NCBI RefSeq assembly: GCF_025165795.1
Contig: NZ_JAJAGO010000001.1
Location: forward strand, 62,001 to 126,000
Reading direction: 5' to 3'
Length of the DNA: 64,000 nucleotides
From: Streptomyces gossypii
Lineage (GTDB): Bacteria > Actinomycetota > Actinomycetes > Streptomycetales > Streptomycetaceae
Below are positions 26,702 to 35,201 of the stretch, in pieces. Within the stretch, counting starts at the first letter, position 1; the number at the start of each line of letters is the position of its first letter. The position numbers and the translations under genes were made by a program. The notes under the pieces are model-generated. The model was not told where the DNA came from and searched no databases. It saw only the letters and a list, made by a program, of their open reading frames with translations.

Positions 26702-28213
26702 GTGAAAACTCGCGTAATAGTTGTGGGTGCCGGGCCGGTCGGATTAACACTTGCGGGTGAACTCCGGCTCGGCGGCGTGGATGTCGTCGTTTATGACAAA
26801 CTTCCCGCCCCCTCGGGGGAATCACGTGCTCTTGGTTTCACCAAGCGGGTGGCCGAGCTGTTCGACCAGCGTGGACTGCTGACCCGGCTCGGTGATTTCA
26901 ACTGGGGCCAGCAAAGCCATTTCGGTGGCCTGCGTATCGACCTCGACGCCCTGGATGAAGAGCATCACGGCGTGCGGGGGCTGCCGCAGTCCCGGACCGA
27001 GGAGATGCTGGCCAACTGGCTGAGCGAGCTGGGCGTGCCGGTGCGGCGCGGATACGAGGCGGTCGGCTTCCGTGAGACGCAGGACGGCGTCACGGTGGTC
27101 TTCGAGGGTCCGCAGGGCCGTCACGAGGAGAGCGCCGGGTATCTGGTCGGTTGTGACGGCGGCGGGAGCACCATCCGCACGGCAGCCGGCATCGAGGCTC
27201 CCGGCTGGGAGGCCACCCGGGGCATGTACATGGCTGACATCACCGGCGCCGAGGTCAACCAGCGTCCCATCGGGGAACGCGTGCCGGGCGGCAACATGGT
27301 CTTGTCGATCAGCCTGGGTGACGGCTACTACCGGATCCTCATCCACGACAAGAGCCTGCGCCCGCGTCCGGATTCCGAAGCACTGACGTTCGCCGAGGTC
27401 GCCGACGCGTGGCAGCGGATGACCGGGGAGTCCCTTCACCATGCGCAGCCGCGCTGGATGGCCGCCTTCAGCAATGCCGCCGGGCTGGCCGCGGAGTACC
27501 GGCGCGGGCGGGTCTTCCTCGCCGGGGACGCCGCGCACAACACTCCCCCGCTGGCCGGGTGGGGGCTGGCCGTCGGTATCCAGGACGCGGTCAACCTGGG
27601 CTGGAAGCTGGCCGCGGTGATCGGCGGCTCGGCGCCCGAGGGCCTGCTGGACAGCTATCACACCGAGCGGTATCCGCTGGGGCAGCAGCTGATGCGCAAC
27701 ACCCACGCCGGGTCGATGCTGTACCTCAGCGGGGAGGAGATGGAGCCTCTGCGGGAGGTCATGCGCGAGCTGGTGGACTACAAGGCCGCGGCCGGACATC
27801 TCGCCGGGATGGTCAGCGGGCTGAGCGTGCGCTACGACATGGGCTCCGGTGAGCATCCGCTGCTGGGGATGCGCATGCCGCCCGAGTGTGAGGTGGAGCT
27901 GCCCGACGGGGGCCGTACCCGCGTCGCCGAGCTGCTCCACCAGGCGCGGGGCGTCTTCATCAGCACCGGCGGCGACGGTGAGGCGGAGCGGCTCGCCGCC
28001 GGCTGGTCAGACCGTGTCGATGTCGTGACCGGCAGCTGGGCCCCCGCGGCGGAGGGCCGCCCCGCGCGCACGCTGCCGGACGCGGTGCTCGTCCGGCCCG
28101 ACGGCTACATCGCCTGGGCCGCGCCCGGCGGCGGTGACCTCTGCGAGGCGCTGGGCCGCTGGTTCGGTTCGGCGCGGGCGGCGGTGGACTCCCCGGCGGC
28201 CGCCCTCTCGTGA
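26702..28213 (+). CDS. FAD-dependent aromatic hydroxylase with altered flavin motif
   Basis: 503 aa. N-terminal VVGAGPVGLTLAGELRL, central YLVGCDGGGSTIR and RVFLAGDAAH, and a C-terminal thioredoxin-like domain, as in polyketide hydroxylases of the PgaE/RdmE type. The motif after GDAAH is NTPPLAGWGLAVGIQDA, where the paralogues at 31390 and 49984 have IHLP-GGQG or IHIPAGAQG; Gln is replaced by Trp, which could change flavin contact. GTG 26702 is chosen because GGAG lies nine bases upstream; an in-frame ATG at 26681 is poorer. Codon 15 is TTA (26744), so translation should depend on bldA tRNA. The first 60 bases are unusually AT-rich for the region. Followed by a strong terminator. Confidence 0.93.
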   Translation: MKTRVIVVGAGPVGLTLAGELRLGGVDVVVYDKLPAPSGESRALGFTKRVAELFDQRGLLTRLGDFNWGQQSHFGGLRIDLDALDEEHHGVRGLPQSRTEEMLANWLSELGVPVRRGYEAVGFRETQDGVTVVFEGPQGRHEESAGYLVGCDGGGSTIRTAAGIEAPGWEATRGMYMADITGAEVNQRPIGERVPGGNMVLSISLGDGYYRILIHDKSLRPRPDSEALTFAEVADAWQRMTGESLHHAQPRWMAAFSNAAGLAAEYRRGRVFLAGDAAHNTPPLAGWGLAVGIQDAVNLGWKLAAVIGGSAPEGLLDSYHTERYPLGQQLMRNTHAGSMLYLSGEEMEPLREVMRELVDYKAAAGHLAGMVSGLSVRYDMGSGEHPLLGMRMPPECEVELPDGGRTRVAELLHQARGVFISTGGDGEAERLAAGWSDRVDVVTGSWAPAAEGRPARTLPDAVLVRPDGYIAWAAPGGGDLCEALGRWFGSARAAVDSPAAALS

Positions 28214-28266
28214 GGGGACGTCAGCGGGCTGCGGCCCGGGGCCGTGCGACCTGGCCGTGACGCCGG

Positions 28267-28303
28267 AGAAGGGGCATGACCGGGATCCGGTCATGCCCCT
28301 TCT
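28267..28303 (+). terminator. Terminator after monooxygenase gene
   Basis: Perfect 17-bp arms 28267-28283 (AGAAGGGGCATGACCGG) and 28287-28303 with a 3-base loop, followed by a short T run. Confidence 0.88.
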
Positions 28304-28400
28304 TTGTGCCGTGCCGTGCCGTGCGGCGACCGCGCTCGCGGGCCGGGCCGGTCGTGCGTCAGGCTCCGGGCGGCGCGGGCGGGTGGGCCTTGTGGAGGGC

Positions 28401-28580
28401 CCTAGGGCGTGTGTGAGAAGTAGCGTCGGCCGCCCGGAGGGCGGGTCTCGCGGGGTCCGGTGCGTGCGATCGCAAGGCGGAGGGAGGAGAGCGCAGCGGG
28501 CTGCGCCGACGACGGACAACGCAGCGAGCGTGCGTGCCGGACCCCGCGAGACAGGCGGGACTTCTCAAACACGCCCTAGG
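28401..28580. mobile_element. 180-bp MITE-like element
   Basis: 20-bp terminal inverted repeats, CCTAGGGCGTGTGTGAGAAG (28401-28420) against the complement at 28561-28580 with one mismatch, and an inner perfect 16-bp inverted repeat (28445-28460 with 28537-28552, GTCTCGCGGGGTCCGG). It encodes no protein. Such non-autonomous elements, with GGGCGTGTTTGAGAAG-type ends, are known from Streptomyces. The right end supplies the stop codon of the cupin gene at 28576. Confidence 0.75.
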
Positions 28581-29136
28581 CCGGCACGGTGCCCGAGGCC
28601 GCGGCGGCGGCCTCTTCCTGGGCCACCGCGTGCTCGGCCGCCTTGTCGGCCTGGCCGGCGGGGACCAGCACGCCCAGCGGAGTCATCCGCAGCGGCGCCT
28701 CGCCGGCGAGTTCCCAGTCGAAGCCCTTGGCCAGCTGGAAGAGGTCTTCCTGGGTGAGCGGGGCGCCCTTGTCGCGTTCGGCCTGCAGCGCCGTGGGGTG
28801 GTAGTTCTCGTAGCCGCCCGGGGTGTGCAGCGTCAGGAAGTGCGCCCCGGCGCCCACCGGGGTCGCCCAGGTGTGCTGCGAGCCGCGGGTGATGTGAGCC
28901 AGCCCGCTGGGGCCCAGTTCGGTGACCTCGCCGTCGATGTAGAGCAGCAGCGTCCCCGATACGACGAAGTAGGTCTCCTCGGATTCCGGATGGGTGTGCA
29001 GCGGCGGTCCGGACATCGCGCCGTCGACCTTGGCTTCGACCAGTGCCGAGGTGCCGCCGGTCACCGCGCTGGACAGGACGATTTCGAATCCGCGGCGCCC
29101 GTCGGGCCGTTGATCGGGAAGAATGATGGTCGACAT
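28576..29136 (-). CDS. Cupin-domain protein
   Basis: 186 aa. Single cupin with motif 1 HTHPESEETYFVVSGTLLL (metal ligands HxH and Glu, about residues 47-65) and motif 2 around residue 87. Quercetin-dioxygenase-like and cyclase-like enzymes share this fold. The last residues run into the terminal repeat of a MITE, whose CCTAG provides the TAG stop, so the natural C-terminus may have been replaced. ATG 29136 preceded by GAGAGGAA. StrR-type site 2 lies 374 bases upstream. A dioxygenase, cyclase or isomerase role in tailoring is possible. Confidence 0.88.
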   Translation of the reverse strand: MSTIILPDQRPDGRRGFEIVLSSAVTGGTSALVEAKVDGAMSGPPLHTHPESEETYFVVSGTLLLYIDGEVTELGPSGLAHITRGSQHTWATPVGAGAHFLTLHTPGGYENYHPTALQAERDKGAPLTQEDLFQLAKGFDWELAGEAPLRMTPLGVLVPAGQADKAAEHAVAQEEAAAAASGTVPA

Positions 29137-29509
29137 GAGGTTCCTCTCTGGCTGGCTCGTGGAGGTGCTTCCCGGCGCGGTTACTCCCCGGCCGAGTGGG
29201 AGTGGGCGGGCCGGTGGGTGTTCCACTCGTGGCGGCCCTTCAAAAGACCTTCAGAAAGTCCGCTCTTGCCTGCGCCGGCGACGCGCGCGGGCTGTTCGGC
29301 TTCGGACTGGTCGAGGAGCGTGTCGTAGGACTCCTTGCTGTCTCAGCTGTCTCAGCATGGTCGACCGATCCGGGGTTCTTCCGGGAGATCGGTAACTTCC
29401 TGCAGAGACTATGGCCGCCGCTCTGCGCCCTCGCAATAGTGCGAAGTGGAACGGCATATCCCTGTTGCGCCGGTGATGCGCAGCGAGGCAGCGGCACGTC
29501 GCAAGGCCT

Positions 29510-29538
29510 GTGCGACTGCGGTGTTTCCGCAGTCGCAC
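29510..29538. promoter_or_regulatory. StrR/NovG-type operator, site 2
   Basis: GTGCGACTG-N11-CAGTCGCAC, a perfect dyad with the same half-site as the left arm of sites 3-5. It lies in the 29137-29672 gap, upstream of the cupin gene. Confidence 0.82.
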
Positions 29539-29609
29539 AGCTGCGCGCAGGTCTCCCCACGGCGGGGCTCAGGGGTGGTGCGGTGCCGGGCGGGGGCGCG
29601 GACGCGCTC

Positions 29610-29648
29610 AGGTGGTGCGCACGACGTCTTCCGTCGCACGCACCACCT
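29610..29648 (-). terminator. Terminator downstream of ScyD/ScyE-like gene
   Basis: AGGTGGTGCG (29610-29619) pairs with CGCACCACCT (29639-29648), and an inner CGACG/CGTCG pair extends the stem. It lies just past the stop at 29673 of the minus-strand gene. Confidence 0.7.
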
Positions 29649-29672
29649 GGCCGGTCTCCTTGGGCGGGCGGG

Positions 29673-30791
29673 TCAGCCGGCTGCGCGGATGCGCAGCAGT
29701 TGGCCCTGGCCGTCCGGGGAGGTGATCCGGTTGGTGACGTAGATGTCGCCGTTGGGGGCGACGGTGACGCCGCCGGGGTGGGCCAGTTCGTCCCTGGCCA
29801 GCACGGTGTGCCCGCCGTCGGCCTCGATGCGCACAAGGCGGCCGGTCTGGTCGCCGGAGGCCAGGCCCTTCTCGGCCAGTTCCAGCACCAGCGGGCGGCC
29901 CTGCTTGTCGAAGGCGAGGTCGAGGACGTTGGTGAAGCCGCCGGACACCAGCTCCGGTTCGCCGCCGGGCACCAGTCGCCACACCCGGGCCTTGCCGACC
30001 GAGGGTGAGCCGCCCATCTCGCCGACGTAGTAGGCGCCGTCCGGGCCGCGGTCGATCGCGGACGGTACGGACGCGAGCTGCTTGCCCTCGTACTCCAGCG
30101 TCGGCAGTACCTGGAGCAGCTTGGTGCTGCCGTCACGGCCCACGTGCAGCACGTCGTTGGCCGCGGCGTCTACCACGGCCGACCCGGAGGAGTCGCTGAT
30201 CATGCCGAACGGGTTGCTGTCGACGATGTCGCCGTCCGGGTTGTGCTGCTCTTCGTAGCCGGTCAGGTCCGCGACCGGGGTGACGCGGCCGGTGACGGTG
30301 ATGCGGTTGACCTGGCCCAGCGGTGCGGCGTCCGGCCCGTGCGCGTCCCGGGTCGCGGCCCGGCCGCCGAGGCCGAAGACGGCGCGCACCTCGGTGCTGC
30401 CGTGCGGGTTGACCTCGCTGATCCCGGCCATTCCGCGCGAGGAGAACAGCGCGGGCAGTCCGGTGACGACGCGCATGCCGCGGTCTTCCTGCGGCCGGTA
30501 GGCGAGGATGGCGCCGGATTTGGAGAAGCAGCCGTCGGCGCTGTCCCCGATGCAGGGTGCGCTGGTGCGTCCGGACTCCGCGACGAGCAGGCCGTTGAAC
30601 CGCGAGTCCCAGGTGACCTTGCGTGGCGCGTTCAGGCCTTCGTAGACGACCTCGACGGTGCTGGTCTTCGTGCTGTCCTCGGTGCTCTCCTGCCCGTTCG
30701 CGGTGCTGGGCAGAGTGAGGCCGAGAGCCAATACCCCGGCTACGGCGGTGGCCAAGGTGGTGAACCGGAGACGTCTTTTCGCCTGGTACAT
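29673..30791 (-). CDS. ScyD/ScyE-family secreted beta-propeller-like protein (copy 1)
   Basis: 372 aa. Sec signal MYQAKRRLRFTTLATAVAGV...TANG (cleavage near residue 33), then NHL/propeller-type repeats: GLNAPRKVTWDSRFNGLLVA, DRGPDGAYYVGEMGG, VWRLVPGGEPELV, GGVTVAPNGDIYVTNRI. A second homologue is at 35202-36428. ScyD/ScyE-type proteins occur in scytonemin clusters of cyanobacteria, where an extracytoplasmic location is proposed. ATG 30791 follows GGAGGTGAAGA. It is divergent from the monooxygenase at 31390 across a 600-bp gap. Confidence 0.87.
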   Translation of the reverse strand: MYQAKRRLRFTTLATAVAGVLALGLTLPSTANGQESTEDSTKTSTVEVVYEGLNAPRKVTWDSRFNGLLVAESGRTSAPCIGDSADGCFSKSGAILAYRPQEDRGMRVVTGLPALFSSRGMAGISEVNPHGSTEVRAVFGLGGRAATRDAHGPDAAPLGQVNRITVTGRVTPVADLTGYEEQHNPDGDIVDSNPFGMISDSSGSAVVDAAANDVLHVGRDGSTKLLQVLPTLEYEGKQLASVPSAIDRGPDGAYYVGEMGGSPSVGKARVWRLVPGGEPELVSGGFTNVLDLAFDKQGRPLVLELAEKGLASGDQTGRLVRIEADGGHTVLARDELAHPGGVTVAPNGDIYVTNRITSPDGQGQLLRIRAAG

Positions 30792-31389
30792 TCTTCACCT
30801 CCAGTAATGTTGACAAGTAATGCCGACGTCGAAGAGATAGCGCGAGCCCAGTGTTTCCTGATTCTTGGTTCGTGCGTTCTGAGGTTGAGCCTTCAGACCT
30901 GTCCGGCCTGAATGCGGAACTCAGCTTCGTGGGTGTTCGCGGTGCCGGGAAGACTGGCAGTATCTCCGGCACCGGTCAAGCGGTCGGACGGGCGCCGGGT
31001 GCCTGCTGGTTGGCACGGTATTAGTGTGTGGGGTTCCTGCCGTGTTTGCGTCTCGCTGTTTCTCTCCCCGGGGTAATTCGCTGGTTGCCGGTCATGCCGG
31101 CCGGTGGTGTCCCGGGGTGGCGTCCCCGCCGTTGTCCGCGGTGGACCGGCCGCGCGCGGGGGCGGGGTGCGGTGGTCAGGCCCCGTGGGCTGTGTGCGCT
31201 GCGTGCTGCTGCCGGTCCTCGCCGGGCGGGCATAAGGGAGCGCATTGGAGGGCCCGTTGCCCAGGGTAGGCCGCCCTGGCATAGTGGCCGAATGTTCGTC
31301 CGCCGGTGCCTGGCGTTCCTGCGGCTCCTCTTCGTTTGACCATCAGTGTGGCATGCGGATTTTTATCCGCTGAATACCAGGAGGCGAAT
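30792..31389. other. Divergent promoter region without a recognisable gene
   Basis: 598 bases between the ScyD/ScyE-like gene and the monooxygenase. No credible ORF and no StrR-type site were found. The only structure noted is a small dyad GCGGAT-TTTT-ATCCGC at 31355-31370, 20 bases before the monooxygenase start. Confidence 0.6.
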
Positions 31390-32889
31390 ATGGGCAGCAC
31401 TGATACGGACGTGATAATCGTCGGTGCCGGTCCGGTGGGGCTCATGCTCGCTGGTGAGCTGCGGCTGGCCGGGGTGGAATGCATCGTCCTGGAGCGGGCG
31501 GTGGAGGCGACGGACCAGTCGCGTGCCCTGGGTTTCACCGCGCGGACGATAGAGGTATTCGACCAGCGTGGTCTGCTGCCGCGGTTCGGTGAGATGGACA
31601 CGATTCCGGTGGGGCATTTCGGCGGAGTGGGTCTCGATTACCGTGAGATAGAGGGCGGCTCCTACGGTGCGAAAGGTGTTCCGCAGTCGCTGACGGTGGC
31701 CATTCTGGAGGAGTGGGCCCGGGAGTCGGGCGCGGATGTGCGCCGCGGCTGGGAGGTCCTGGAGTTCGGCGCCGCCGATGACGGGGTCGAGGTGGAGGTG
31801 TCGGCGCCGGGCGGGCGCACGCGGCTGCGTGCGGGCTATCTGGTGGGCTGTGACGGCGGCAGGAGCATGATCCGCAAGAAGGCGGGCATCGGCTTTCCCG
31901 GCTACGACGCGCAGATCGAGATGTCGTTCGCGGAGGTGTCCGGGTGCCAGGTGCGTCCGCGTCCCAACGGGGAGCGGGTGCCGGGCGGGATGGTCCTGGC
32001 CTTCCAGCAGGGCCCTGATCTCTACCGGGTCACCTACTACGAGCGGGGCGTGGTGCCGCGCAAGGGCGACGGGGCGCCCTCCTTCGCGGAGGTGGCCCAG
32101 GCCTGGGAGCGGCTGACCGGTGAGGACATCCGCGCGGGGACGCCTTTGTGGATCGGCAGGTTCACCGACGCGAGCCGTCAGGCGAGCACCTACCGGCGCG
32201 GGCGGGTCCTGCTGGCCGGCGACGCGGCGCACATCCATCTGCCCATCGGCGGCCAGGGCATGAGCACGGGTGTGCAGGACGCGGTGAACCTGGGGTGGAA
32301 GCTGGCCGCCGAGGTCCACGGCCACGCGCCGCCGGAGCTGCTGGACACCTACCACAGTGAGCGGCACCCGGTGGGTGCCCGGGTGCTGACCAACACTCTT
32401 GCCCAGCGCACCTTGTACATCGGGGACGAGGGGATGCAGCCGATGCGTGAGACCTTCGCCGGCCTCATGGAGTCCGAGGACGTCCGCAAGCATCTCATCG
32501 GCATGGTGACCGGTCTGGACATCCGCTACGAGATGGGGGCCGGGGACCATCCGCTCCTGGGGCGGCGGCTGCCCGACCGGGAGCTGGCCGGGGACTTCGG
32601 GGCCTCCGGCAGGACTTCCTCCCTCGCGCTGCTGCATCCGGCGCGCGGCGTCCTCCTGGACCTTGCCGGCAGTGCCGGGCTGCGGGAGGCGGCCGCCGGG
32701 TGGGCCGACCGGGTCGACACCGTCAGCGCGCGTGCCCTGTCCGCCGGTGCGCGGGGCCCGTTCGAGGGCGCCGAGGCACTTCTGGTCCGCCCGGACGGCT
32801 ATGTCGCCTGGGCCGGCGGTGCGGGGGCGGGGCCGGACGGGCTGGTGGATTCCCTGACCCGCTGGTTCGGCAAGCCGGCACCGGCCTGA
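31390..32889 (+). CDS. FAD-dependent aromatic hydroxylase (group A, PgaE/RdmE-like)
   Basis: 499 aa. VIIVGAGPVGLMLAGELRLA, YLVGCDGGRSMIRKKAGI, RVLLAGDAAHIHLPIGGQGM and DAVNLGWKLAAE are canonical FAD-binding and substrate-domain motifs; the C-terminal 120 residues form the thioredoxin-like domain of polyketide aromatic hydroxylases. Closely related to the 26702 and 49984 proteins. ATG 31390 has GGAGG upstream. The following SDR gene starts 69 bases downstream, so the two probably share a transcript. Confidence 0.94.
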   Translation: MGSTDTDVIIVGAGPVGLMLAGELRLAGVECIVLERAVEATDQSRALGFTARTIEVFDQRGLLPRFGEMDTIPVGHFGGVGLDYREIEGGSYGAKGVPQSLTVAILEEWARESGADVRRGWEVLEFGAADDGVEVEVSAPGGRTRLRAGYLVGCDGGRSMIRKKAGIGFPGYDAQIEMSFAEVSGCQVRPRPNGERVPGGMVLAFQQGPDLYRVTYYERGVVPRKGDGAPSFAEVAQAWERLTGEDIRAGTPLWIGRFTDASRQASTYRRGRVLLAGDAAHIHLPIGGQGMSTGVQDAVNLGWKLAAEVHGHAPPELLDTYHSERHPVGARVLTNTLAQRTLYIGDEGMQPMRETFAGLMESEDVRKHLIGMVTGLDIRYEMGAGDHPLLGRRLPDRELAGDFGASGRTSSLALLHPARGVLLDLAGSAGLREAAAGWADRVDTVSARALSAGARGPFEGAEALLVRPDGYVAWAGGAGAGPDGLVDSLTRWFGKPAPA

Positions 32890-32896
32890 GACCGCA

Positions 32897-32928
32897 CAGC
32901 CCCTCAGCCCCTCAGCCCCTCAGCCCCT
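32897..32928 (+). repeat. Tandem 8-bp repeat
   Basis: Four exact copies of CAGCCCCT between the monooxygenase stop and the SDR ribosome site, with a fifth diverged unit. Likely slippage-generated spacer. Confidence 0.8.
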
Positions 32929-32957
32929 CAGCGGGGTGTGTCCCAAGGAGTCGCGCC

Positions 32958-33692
32958 GTGCCAGCCGCGAAGACGACGATCGCTCTGATCACCGGGGCCA
33001 ACAAGGGCCTCGGCTTCGAGATAGCACGGCAGTTGGGGCAGGCGGGAGCCGTCGTGCTCCTGGGCGCCCGCGACCAGGGGCGCGGCGAGCGGGCTGCGGA
33101 CGCGCTGCGGGAGAGCGGCCTGCCGGCCGAGGCGCTGCGGATCGATGTGACCGACGGCGTCTCCATAGCCGCCGCGGCCCGGCGAATCGAGGAGCGGTAC
33201 GGCCGTCTGGACGTCCTTGTCAACAATGCCGGTATCACCGGCGGTTTCCAGGGCCCGCCCAGCGAGGTGACCCCTGATCAGCTGCGGGAGGTCTACGACA
33301 CCAACGTCCTGGGAGTGGTGGCCGTGACCAACGCGGTGCTGCCGCTGCTGCGCCGGTCGGCGGCCGGGCGCATCGTGAACATGTCCAGCGACGTGGGGTC
33401 GCTGACCCTGAACGCGGACCCGGAGTCCGTCTTCAGGAACTACAACCTCATCACCTACCAGTCCTCCAAGACCGCCCTGAACGCCGTCACCGTGGCCTAC
33501 GCCAAGGAGCTGCGGGCAAGCGGCATCAAGGTCAATGCCGCCAACCCGGGCTTCACGGCCACCGACATCAACAACCACCACGGCCACCGCACGGTGGAGC
33601 AGGGCGCCGTGATCGCCGTCCGGCTGGCCACCCTGGGGCCCGACGGCCCCACCGGGACCTCCCAGGACGAGAACGGCACCATCCCGTGGTAG
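32958..33692 (+). CDS. Short-chain dehydrogenase/reductase
   Basis: 244 aa. Cofactor motif TGANKGLG (residues 12-19), NNAG (89-92), catalytic Ser in the NMSSD segment, and Tyr167-x-x-x-Lys171. This is the classical SDR family close to carbonyl reductases; the GxxxGxG followed by Arg38 after strand 2 favours NADPH. GTG 32958 preceded by AAGGAG at ideal spacing. Likely reduces a ketone or quinone made by the adjacent monooxygenases. Confidence 0.93.
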   Translation: MPAAKTTIALITGANKGLGFEIARQLGQAGAVVLLGARDQGRGERAADALRESGLPAEALRIDVTDGVSIAAAARRIEERYGRLDVLVNNAGITGGFQGPPSEVTPDQLREVYDTNVLGVVAVTNAVLPLLRRSAAGRIVNMSSDVGSLTLNADPESVFRNYNLITYQSSKTALNAVTVAYAKELRASGIKVNAANPGFTATDINNHHGHRTVEQGAVIAVRLATLGPDGPTGTSQDENGTIPW

Positions 33693-33754
33693 CCGCCCCC
33701 CTCCCGGAGGCCGGTGGAGCCGCCGGGGCGGCGTAGGCGGATCGGGGCTGCCCG

Positions 33755-34531
33755 TCAGCCGTTGACGAACTCGACGAGGGCGGGGCCGAGCACCTCCGGC
33801 GGCACCCGGTGCCACACACCGGGCAGTTCCACCCGCCGGCCGTTGGGCAGCGCGTCCGCGGTCGCCTGCGCCGCCGCGAGCAGCCAGTCGCTGGTGTGGT
33901 CGCTGTTGATGACCAGGGTGTCCACCTTCGTCCGCGCCAGGCGCTCCACCGGGAGGTCGCCGTCCCCCATGATCGCCGTGTCGTAGAGGAGGGTGTGTGC
34001 CATCTCCTCGTTCGCCGGCCACATCGGGCTGCTCCGCCATTCGGCTATCGCCTCGGCGGAGAACCCCACCAGCTCGGCCAGGAAGTACTCGGCGGCGTCG
34101 CCGCGCCTCTCCTGCTCCAGCAGCGCCCGCAGGGTGACCTCGAAGTCGTCCGGCGGCCGCTGGTACCCCTCCATCCGGTAGGGGGGCTCGAGCAGTGCCA
34201 GTTTCGTGATCGGGGAGCCGGCCATCGCCGCCTCCAGTGCCAGGGTCGCGCCGCTGGATCCGCCGAACACCGCCGCCTCGCCGCCGGCGTCGGCGATCAC
34301 CGCTTCCAGGTCCTCGATCTCCCGCTCGATCGCATAGGCCGGGGCGTCGCCGCTTTCCCCGCGCCCCCGCCGGTCGTAGGCGTAGGTGGTGCAGTGCGGT
34401 GCCAACTCGGAAATGAAATGCGTGAAGACCGTGTGGTCGCGGAATCCGCCGCCGAGAAGCACGAGCGGAGGGCCGGTGCCTTCCTTCTTGAAGGCGATCG
34501 TGGTGCCGTCCCGCGAAACGACCTTGTGCAT
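33755..34531 (-). CDS. Alpha/beta hydrolase
   Basis: 258 aa. Alpha/beta hydrolase core: oxyanion segment LVLLGGGFRDH, DRRGRGESGD, nucleophile elbow GGSSGA (Ser93) and a C-terminal His in PGVWHRVPPE. Resembles small esterases/lactonases. Convergent with the SDR gene. Its nearest upstream promoter-like element is a GTCACA-N16-CGTC site at 34960-34985, more than 400 bases away with an IS-end relic between them, so transcription may have been altered. Substrate unknown. Confidence 0.9.
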   Translation of the reverse strand: MHKVVSRDGTTIAFKKEGTGPPLVLLGGGFRDHTVFTHFISELAPHCTTYAYDRRGRGESGDAPAYAIEREIEDLEAVIADAGGEAAVFGGSSGATLALEAAMAGSPITKLALLEPPYRMEGYQRPPDDFEVTLRALLEQERRGDAAEYFLAELVGFSAEAIAEWRSSPMWPANEEMAHTLLYDTAIMGDGDLPVERLARTKVDTLVINSDHTSDWLLAAAQATADALPNGRRVELPGVWHRVPPEVLGPALVEFVNG

Positions 34532-34585
34532 GTGGTTTCTCCTGTCGGGGTTGACGTGCGTTCGCGACGTCGGCTACTGCCGATT

Positions 34586-34621
34586 AAGGGCTGTCCCGTA
34601 ATCCCTGGCGGGCGCGCGGCG
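34586..34621 (+). mobile_element. Solo insertion-sequence end (relic)
   Basis: Begins AAGGGCTGTCCCGTAATCCC and recurs with small changes at 54928-54967. GGGCTGTCCCGTAATCCCTGG is the terminal repeat form of common Streptomyces insertion sequences. No transposase or matching opposite end was found, so it is a remnant. Confidence 0.6.
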
Positions 34622-34959
34622 TGTGGCCTCGTACGGAATATGCCACCTCGCTCCGCCCGTGCACCATGGGGCCGGGGCCATGAAGAAGCGGAGCGAATTC
34701 CCTGGTATTTCCCGCTGTCCGGGCGGGCGGGAGGGGGAGGTCTGGGGCCGGGCCGGGGGTGTACCCGGCCCCAGACTTCTCTGCGCGGCCCAGGGGCCGC
34801 GAGTTGGGGCGGAGGTTCCTCGTGCGGGCCGGGCCGGGCCCGGGAGCGCGGGGGTCACGCGGCGCGGGCCGGGCGCGGCATGGCGGCAGACCGGCCGCCC
34901 CTGCGTGTCCCCATCAGGTCTCCTTGTCGCACCGGGCGCACGTGGTTCCTCACACGTAT

Positions 34960-34985
34960 GACGCACCGGGGCGCGCGAATGTGAC
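34960..34985 (-). promoter_or_regulatory. ECF41/SigJ-type promoter, site 4
   Basis: On the minus strand GTCACA-N16-CGTC, followed by AT, with the same spacing as the sites at 53554, 58326 and 60804. Points toward the alpha/beta hydrolase gene, 430 bases upstream of its ATG. Confidence 0.6.
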
Positions 34986-35065
34986 CGTTTGCGGGGCCCG
35001 ATGCGGCCGGCGGGCGGCCGGGCGGCGGCGGCCGGGCGGAAGTCCGGGCCGCCGGGTGCGAAAAA

Positions 35066-35109
35066 GGCCCCCGTGCCGGACCACCACGGGGTGGTCCGGC
35101 ACGGGGGCC
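35066..35109 (-). terminator. Strong intrinsic terminator after ScyD/ScyE-like gene 2
   Basis: Perfect 19-bp arms 35066-35084 and 35091-35109 (core CCCCCGTGCCGGACCAC), with AAAAA at 35061-35065 giving a U tract for minus-strand transcripts. Confidence 0.9.
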
Positions 35110-35201
35110 GCCGGCCCGGCGGCCACCGGCGCCTGCGCCTGCGGGGGTTCACCCGCGGGGAGGGGGCCGGTGCGGCCGTGGTCCGGGAAGGGCCGGGAGG
35201 T

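Noticed and set aside
1..28213. Idea that the PKS-NRPS and the right-hand locus form one gene cluster
   Set aside because: About 17 kb of unrelated genes including gnd lie between, and no StrR-type site was found left of 24.9 kb.
32897..32936. Possible short CRISPR-like repeat
   Set aside because: The units are adjacent 8-bp copies with no spacers; simple slippage repeat.
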